Source of the DNA: Byssothecium circinans
Taxonomy: Eukaryota > Ascomycota > Dothideomycetes > Pleosporales > Massarinaceae
Direction: 5' to 3'
NCBI GenBank assembly: GCA_010015675.1
Contig: ML976990.1
Coordinates: forward strand, 648,193 to 661,393
DNA length: 13,201 bases
The notes under the pieces were generated by a model that worked only from the letters and a program-made list of their open reading frames with translations, made no database searches and was not told the origin of the DNA. Both the position numbers and the translations under genes were made by a program. Positions 8,469-13,201 of the stretch are shown piece after piece (within the stretch, counting starts at the first letter, position 1; each line of letters begins with the position of its first letter).

Positions 8469-10053
8469 TCACGACATAGTCCGCTTGACGCTCCCCTCAA
8501 CCTTCCCCTCTCCACCCTCCACCTCCCAAGCAACCATAACATCAATTCCCCTAACATCCCTCCTGCCCTTCCTATACGTAACACTCCCCTTCAACGAACT
8601 CCCACCCTTGATTACCCTCTTCCGATCTTGCTCATCCAACAACAGCACCGCCTGATGCCAATGCGTCGCCGTCGAATACGGTCCCGTCGAAAACCCCAGT
8701 CCAGGCTCGCCATTCTTATCCCACTTACTCACGTCAATCTGCGTCGCGTCGTGCGGCTTTCCAGGTGGAAGAAAGAAGGTATCAAACCATATCGCAAAAC
8801 CGTCTAACGAAGTGACGTTGGGTTTGAGCGTACTCGTGAAAGGAACAGTGAAGTCCAGCTCCTTGACCATGACCTTGCGGAGATCGAGCTGGTAGAACAG
8901 TGACGACGAACCACCCAAAGCGGAGGAGGGAACGTCAAAGACGCCAATGTCGCGGTCATTGAGCGCGCCGCCTGGAATCATAGAGGAAAAATCGAAACCG
9001 TAGACGTCTTTCCAGAACTTCTCGCCCGTGCTGTCTGCGATCCATTCTTTATCCGCAATTGGGGCAATTACCAGCGTGCAATGCGACGGCACCATCAATC
9101 CATCTTCTTTGAGATACAGATCCCGGGCGCGAAGGACAGAGTCTAACATGCCTTCAAACAGCAACCCGTAGCCCATCCACTCGGAGATAATGATGTCCAC
9201 TTTGTCCTTGCCAATGAGCTGCTGCGTATTGAAGTCTTCAATCTTTCCCTGAATGACCTGGATCTTCTCCTCATACCCATTTTTCTTAACATTCTGCTTC
9301 GCCCGCACAGCGATATCCGAGTTATCCACCGCAAACACTTTCCTCGCACCCGCCCTTGCGCAAAACAACGAAAGAATCCCCGTTCCACACCCTACATCCA
9401 ACACCACTTTCCCAGTAAACAGCTCGGCGTTCTTCTCAATGAAGTCCCGGTAGCCTTCTGTTCGTACACGGTCTTCGATCATTTCGCGGTGTATGCTGGC
9501 GCCCTTGTACGACTCGAAGTAATCTGTGTCGCGATCATGGCTGAGGTCGATCTTCTCTACATCTTGTCCGATATTCTTGAGGATTGAGGCTTCATATTCA
9601 TCGTAGTCGACGGTTTTTGTGTCTTTGTCTTCCGGCATTAGATCGCCTAGCTCGAATAACAGTGCATCGTCTTCGAGCGTGGGTTGTAGATATTTGTCAC
9701 TCGTTATCTTCTCTGCATCTACTTTTATACTCCTGGGATCTGTATTCCACTGCGCTTCGTACCGGAGGTAGTTGATTAGCTTGATGATGCTGAGTTCGTC
9801 GGTGTCTAGTATGTCACGTGTTAATAGATGGATTGGGAACATTTAAATAGGCTGTTCACGCACCTGGACCTAGGCTTTTTATGGCGCCTTCGACGTCGAA
9901 AGCATGGTCAGAACGGCAATGCGCAGTCATATCGGAGACGCGGCTCCATTGTTCATCGCAGAAGAGGCATTTGAAGGTTGTGGTGTCGGGCTCGCTCGGG
10001 TCTTCGATGATGCTGCCGGCGGAACTTGCGATGTCGGAGTCGCTGTCTGACAT
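8469..10053 (-). CDS. rmt3: PRMT3-type protein arginine N-methyltransferase (two exons)
   Basis: Exons 10053-9864 and 9805-8469 give 508 aa; the 58 nt intron has donor GTGCGT, a TTAAC branch region and acceptor TAG, and joining restores GPDTDELSIIKLINYLR. An acidic, Asp/Ser-rich start is followed by a C2H2 zinc finger (C29, C32, H45, H50), the hallmark that separates PRMT3 from PRMT1. The SAM-binding motif VLDVGCGTG lies at about 198-206, the YFESY helix motif near 159, the double-E loop SEWMGYGLLFE with E272 and E281, and the THW loop at 444-446, so the enzyme looks catalytically intact. It should make mono- and asymmetric dimethylarginine; in yeasts and animals PRMT3 acts in the cytosol on ribosomal protein uS5 (Rps2). 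I chose ATG 10053 (MSDSDSD); an in-frame ATG 33 bases upstream at 10086 would add 11 residues. The 3' end of the gene uses purine-rich codons. Confidence 0.93.
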
Positions 10054-10583
10054 TTTGAGATAGTGCTGTGTCCTAAGTTCCTGCAATCGGATTGGGAGGT
10101 TTGGAACAAAATCGAATGTGAGGAAAAGCGTGGCAGTTGCTGTGGTGCTTTGGATGAGAAAAGTTAGCTGCTTGCTTGTGTGGGGTGTTGCGGCATTGGT
10201 ACATAGTGCCCACCGTACTTTAGCTTCCTAGAACGGGAAGTACTGATAACTACTAGATCTGTAGCTGTGTGGCTTTGTGGCGCTCCCTGCTAGCGTCTCA
10301 GGTGCTCGCTATCTATCGCTCTTTCTGCTGTTTCTCAGCCTTACCCCCCATCTGGGGGCTGTGCAGCTAGCCATTTAGAACGATTGATCTACATTTTTCT
10401 AGAGCAATACCACCCAGCTTACGTACCAGCTTACGACCGGTGGCCGCATGCGACCCCTTTGGTGTCAGCCTGCTCTCCTCAGCTCAGCTGTGATTTTCAT
10501 CAGGTTAGGATTGAAAAGCGGGAAGCAACCCCAGGCTACTTTGAAATTGCAAGGCAAGTCATATTTACAAAACAACACGGAAG
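10054..10583. promoter_or_regulatory. Divergent promoter region between methyltransferase and membrane protein genes
   Basis: 530 bp shared by two genes transcribed away from each other. It contains an inverted repeat CCCCCA-TC-TGGGGG at 10345-10358, which includes a CreA-like CTGGGG, and a perfect 10-base direct repeat CCAGCTTACG at 10414-10423 and 10426-10435, 12 bases apart. Pyrimidine-rich CTTTCTGCTGTTTCTC lies near 10321. I see no TATA box at a firm position and no tRNA or coding frame that looks real. Confidence 0.5.
10414..10435. repeat. 10-base direct repeat CCAGCTTACG x2
   Basis: Two perfect copies of CCAGCTTACG start 12 bases apart, about 150-170 bp upstream of the membrane-protein ATG. 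The spacing is close to one helical turn, so the pair could be a tandem factor-binding site on one face of the DNA; the factor is unknown. Confidence 0.4.
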
Positions 10584-12499
10584 ATGTCTTGTGATTCATG
10601 CACTTATAACTGTTCGACCGTCGCATCACAAGTATGTCCAAACCCAGACGTGTCTGGCATTGGGGTAAGTAATCACATCAACACGACTGCCATGCACTCA
10701 TTGATCACACAGGTCGTCGTTGGTTACACCGTCAATGCCGGAATTGTCGTGATGATAATTGTAGTAAATTACCTACTCGCCTTTCAACCAGAGATGGACC
10801 CATTCCGGCTAGATCAACCGGGTGCTCTTCCTCGAGCTGATTTCAAACCTAACCCTATCGACAAGTTAGTCATCAAATCAATCCGAGGGAAATTTAGAAT
10901 CCGTCCCAAACTTAGCAAGAGAGTGGAGGAAGCGCTTATGAAGGTATGTGAAGAACAAATCGCTCCCCTTTGACCATGTGCACCCAATTAACCCCCAACA
11001 CAGTGCGTTCTCCACATGAGCGATCTCCAAATCCTCACCGGATTATCTATACTCATCAGCGGCTTTTTCCAAATGCCCTGTGGCATATCCCGATACCACT
11101 GGAAAATTCTTGTCTACCTGGCCTGGTTCTCCAGCCTGACCCACTTCGGATGTCTCAGCTTTCTGCGCAGTTATTTATTCAACCATCCTGCGGAGCGTAC
11201 CTGGAGACTTTTCTTTATGATAATCATCGCCGTCATGCTCGCGTTCGCTTTGGTCCCGACTGGACTTGCCAATGAGGCTTATGGCCCATCATATCATGAC
11301 ATAGACTATTACGGGGATCCCATTATCTGTGCATTTCAACAGGCCACTAGTACATATCCGAATAGCATGCCGTTTAACAACATGGTTCTTTCGATTACGT
11401 TCCTAGCGGTTGGATTGTTCGTGAGACTCTGCAAACTTTCTCAGAGGCTCTCCGTTTTTACTACTGCGAGGATCCGGAAGCCGTGCAGTGAAAGGGCGGT
11501 TCGTTTGCTAGCTCGGGTTCGTGCGTGGTCCAAGATCCATGAGTCTCCTACTGGGATGAAACGACTTCTAGTCTATCGACCGCTACTGGCCTGCTTCCTT
11601 CTCGTCAGAGTAGCTGCTGATTTGTATTCATCCATGCTAGGCGAGGTGAGCAAGCATATCTCCCTACTCATGTGTGGTTACTGACATGTGTATTGAGGTT
11701 TTATGGATAATGTTTAACTTTGTTTGGGGTCTCATACAGCTCATTCAAACCCGAAGATCTGCTCATGGAGGAGAGAATGATTGGTCGTTCGGTCAAGTGG
11801 TGCCCGTGGTACTAATCGGCGCACCATTACTAATGTTTTACGAATTCTTCTACCCAGGTATATTGCCAGTTTGTCTTCCAACTTGGATAAATGCTGATCA
11901 AGATAGGTGAAAGAAAGTCTTCTTTACAATCGACACCATCTTGGGCAACATTCGGGCTAGTACCGGCACCAGTACAAATTGGAGCGACTCCTGCATTGCC
12001 GGGCACCCCTTTCAATCCAGTCGGCGAAATCCACGATGAGCCCGAACACGATTTCTATCAAGCTTCTGCATGGTTTCAGCTCTTCATCATCCTCCCCATC
12101 GTCGTGATCACAGAGCTCTCAGGTTATACTTTCTTTGCGGCTGTAGGTGGGCGGAGCATCTTCGAAAGCGTACTGGAGTGGGGCATGCTCTTGATCTGGG
12201 TAATCGTTTACTGTCTATGCTCTGGAGTCTCGTATATCTTACTCACCCTCTTGCTTGAACACCACAAGGGAAATGCGCCAGCATCGCCGTTCAGTCCGTT
12301 CTTCGCGTCCTGTATGCGCACGGTCCTCATCTTGTTTTTTGTACTCCTCATCACGATAGCGTGGTCTTTATTGTTCGTTACGACTGAGCTTTACCTGCTT
12401 TTATTTTGGGTTTTTTCTGCTTGGATACCTGTATTGTGTTATCCCATGGTATATATTTTTATGGTAGTGGGGTTGATGGTACGGGATAAGTCTTCCTAA
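10584..12499 (+). CDS. Polytopic fungal membrane protein of unknown function (five exons)
   Basis: Exons 10584-10664, 10713-10943, 11004-11645, 11698-11857 and 11907-12499 join in frame to 568 aa; introns are 48, 60, 52 and 49 nt with GTAAGT, GTATGT, GTGAGC and GTATAT donors. The N-terminus (MSCDSCTYNCSTVASQVC) has five cysteines, followed by PNPDVSGIG. About 10-13 hydrophobic segments follow: near residues 30-48, after the second intron (LQILTGLSILISG), YLAWFSSLTHFGCL, FFMIIIAVMLAFALV, SITFLAVGLFV, a long stretch around the third intron, VVPVVLIGAPLLMF, then four or more in the last 170 residues. Basic Lys/Arg-rich loops lie between. The layout matches a widespread, unnamed fungal membrane-protein family, and YHWKILVYLAWFSSLTH is its most distinctive stretch. 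No transporter, channel or receptor motif is clear, so I assign no function. The plasma or an internal membrane is likely. Intron 1 has no in-frame stop. Confidence 0.8.
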
Positions 12500-13047
12500 G
12501 GGAGTAGTTCTGATAATCATGTAATTTGAATACTAAAGGTATTTTGCTTCTTACAAATGAATACGTTATGCTTTTTATTACCTACATAGATTTTATCTCT
12601 GGGTTATATAGCTATCTATCATATGTTTATCAAATATGCCCATAATCTTCAACGGCGTTCACTGATTGCCAAACTCAAACGGACTCTAGCATTATGGAAG
12701 GCTATATACTTTTTCTAATTTTCCATAGTAACGCTGTTACGTCGGGTGTCTTATTACATAGGGATAGATGTTATATAACGTCCGTCCCTAAGTCGCGCAA
12801 AACCCACCGTGCCGCAAAATATGAGGGGTACTTTGACTTCGAGCGGCTATACCTCTGCGCACGTCGAGTTTTACTAAAATTATGTATAAATAATAACGTG
12901 TCCGTGCACGCAACGATCATGTTCGCGCAACGATCGCGCAATACCAAAACAACTCACCCAAGAATAAAGCTATAGAGCCACATATAGTAGCTATTATCAC
13001 GAGAGTTTTTTATGGAGTACTATATTGATACTTGCGATCAACTTGCG
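12500..13047. other. AT-rich gene-free stretch, possible mobile-element flank
   Basis: 548 bp after the membrane-protein stop. The first 200 bp are AT-rich and probably include its 3' UTR. From about 12690 short repeats appear, notably CGCAACGATC at 12909-12918 and 12926-12935 and a related GCGATCAACTTGCGC at 13034-13048. Several CTATA/TATAG words recur. The frame of 93 codons at 12694-12975 has no conserved-looking sequence. No tRNA was seen. Confidence 0.45.
12909..12935. repeat. Short direct repeat CGCAACGATC x2
   Basis: Two perfect copies of CGCAACGATC start 17 bases apart, each preceded by a purine-C/G context and followed by AT or GC. They lie 113-139 bp downstream of the stop of the partial minus-strand protein, where subterminal repeats of a DNA transposon would be expected. 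Confidence 0.4.
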
Positions 13048-13201
13048 CTACTGATATTTACTTGGAAGCTTAACGTTGCGGCCGCGCCGCGTGGTCGTGG
13101 GTGGAGCTGCTGACGCAGCCCCTGAGGCCTCCTCAGTAGCTACAGCGTTAACCACATGTTTCTGGCGCTTGTTGCTCTTTGTAGATGGCTGCAAGGCCTT
13201 T
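13048..13201 (-). CDS. C-terminal end of an unidentified protein, possibly a transposase (partial)
   Basis: An open minus-strand frame enters at the right edge and ends with TAG at 13050-13048, giving the last 50 residues; the start is outside the window. The sequence is Ser/Thr/Ala/Lys-rich (KSNKRQKHVV, then an Ala-rich linker) and ends in a basic tail TRRGRNVKLPSKYQ. Low-complexity linkers with a short R-x-G-R-x-(V/I)-K-L-P-x-(K/R)-(Y/F) end are often seen in fungal DDE transposases of the Tc1/pogo type and in retroelement polyproteins. The neighbouring short repeats fit that reading. The identification rests on style and location only; a nuclear protein with a basic tail is the alternative. 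Confidence 0.4.
   Translation of the reverse strand, partial: KALQPSTKSNKRQKHVVNAVATEEASGAASAAPPTTTRRGRNVKLPSKYQ

Noticed and set aside
12694..12975. 93-codon plus-strand frame in the right intergenic region
   Set aside because: The AT-rich flank has no conserved sequence, and the frame ends in the short repeats, so chance is the best explanation.
1..13201. Biosynthetic gene cluster or multi-gene defence system
   Set aside because: No polyketide synthase, peptide synthetase, terpene cyclase, P450, NLR or transcription-factor gene is present; the genes belong to unrelated housekeeping roles.
1..13201. tRNA, rRNA or CRISPR array
   Set aside because: No cloverleaf-like A/B box pair, rRNA core sequence or regularly spaced repeats were seen on either strand.

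Overview
The window looks like nuclear DNA of a filamentous ascomycete, most likely a Dothideomycete (the class is inferred). Genes are broken by short 47-60 nt introns with GT..AG ends and CTRAY-like branch points, starts sit in Kozak-like contexts, and the conserved gene set is fungal. Nothing suggests a bacterial, viral or organellar origin.

Layout. Bases 1-140 are a dense patch of short TACGG/CCGTA and GGCTACT repeats. Next to it, 108-1043 on the minus strand holds a long coding-like frame that I cannot identify. It has two internal stops and may be a gene relic or an intron-containing gene of unknown family. Bases 1048-2036 are non-coding and include a plausible promoter and an almost G-free leader. 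The first clear gene is an enolase-superfamily dehydratase (2037-3176, +; probably cis-3-hydroxy-L-proline dehydratase). It converges on RAV1 (7990-3492, -; six exons, 1388 aa), the central subunit of the RAVE complex that assembles the vacuolar H+-ATPase. Behind RAV1 on the same strand is a PRMT3-type protein arginine methyltransferase (10053-8469, -; two exons, 508 aa). A 530 bp shared upstream region separates it from a divergent five-exon gene for a polytopic membrane protein of unknown function (10584-12499, +; 568 aa). The AT-rich right end carries short direct repeats and, on the minus strand, the last 50 codons of a protein that runs off the window, with a transposase-like basic tail.

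The genes do not form a pathway or a biosynthetic cluster. Three are conserved housekeeping or metabolic genes (proline-derivative catabolism, V-ATPase assembly, arginine methylation) and one is a fungal membrane protein. The repeat-rich, gene-poor ends suggest a conserved block between mobile-element-influenced segments. I found no convincing new multi-gene system. The most unusual signals are the left-edge repeat patch with its abutting coding relic, an abrupt strand-skew and codon-choice switch inside the dehydratase gene, a cluster of CreA-type sites upstream of that gene, and upstream ATGs in the RAV1 leader.
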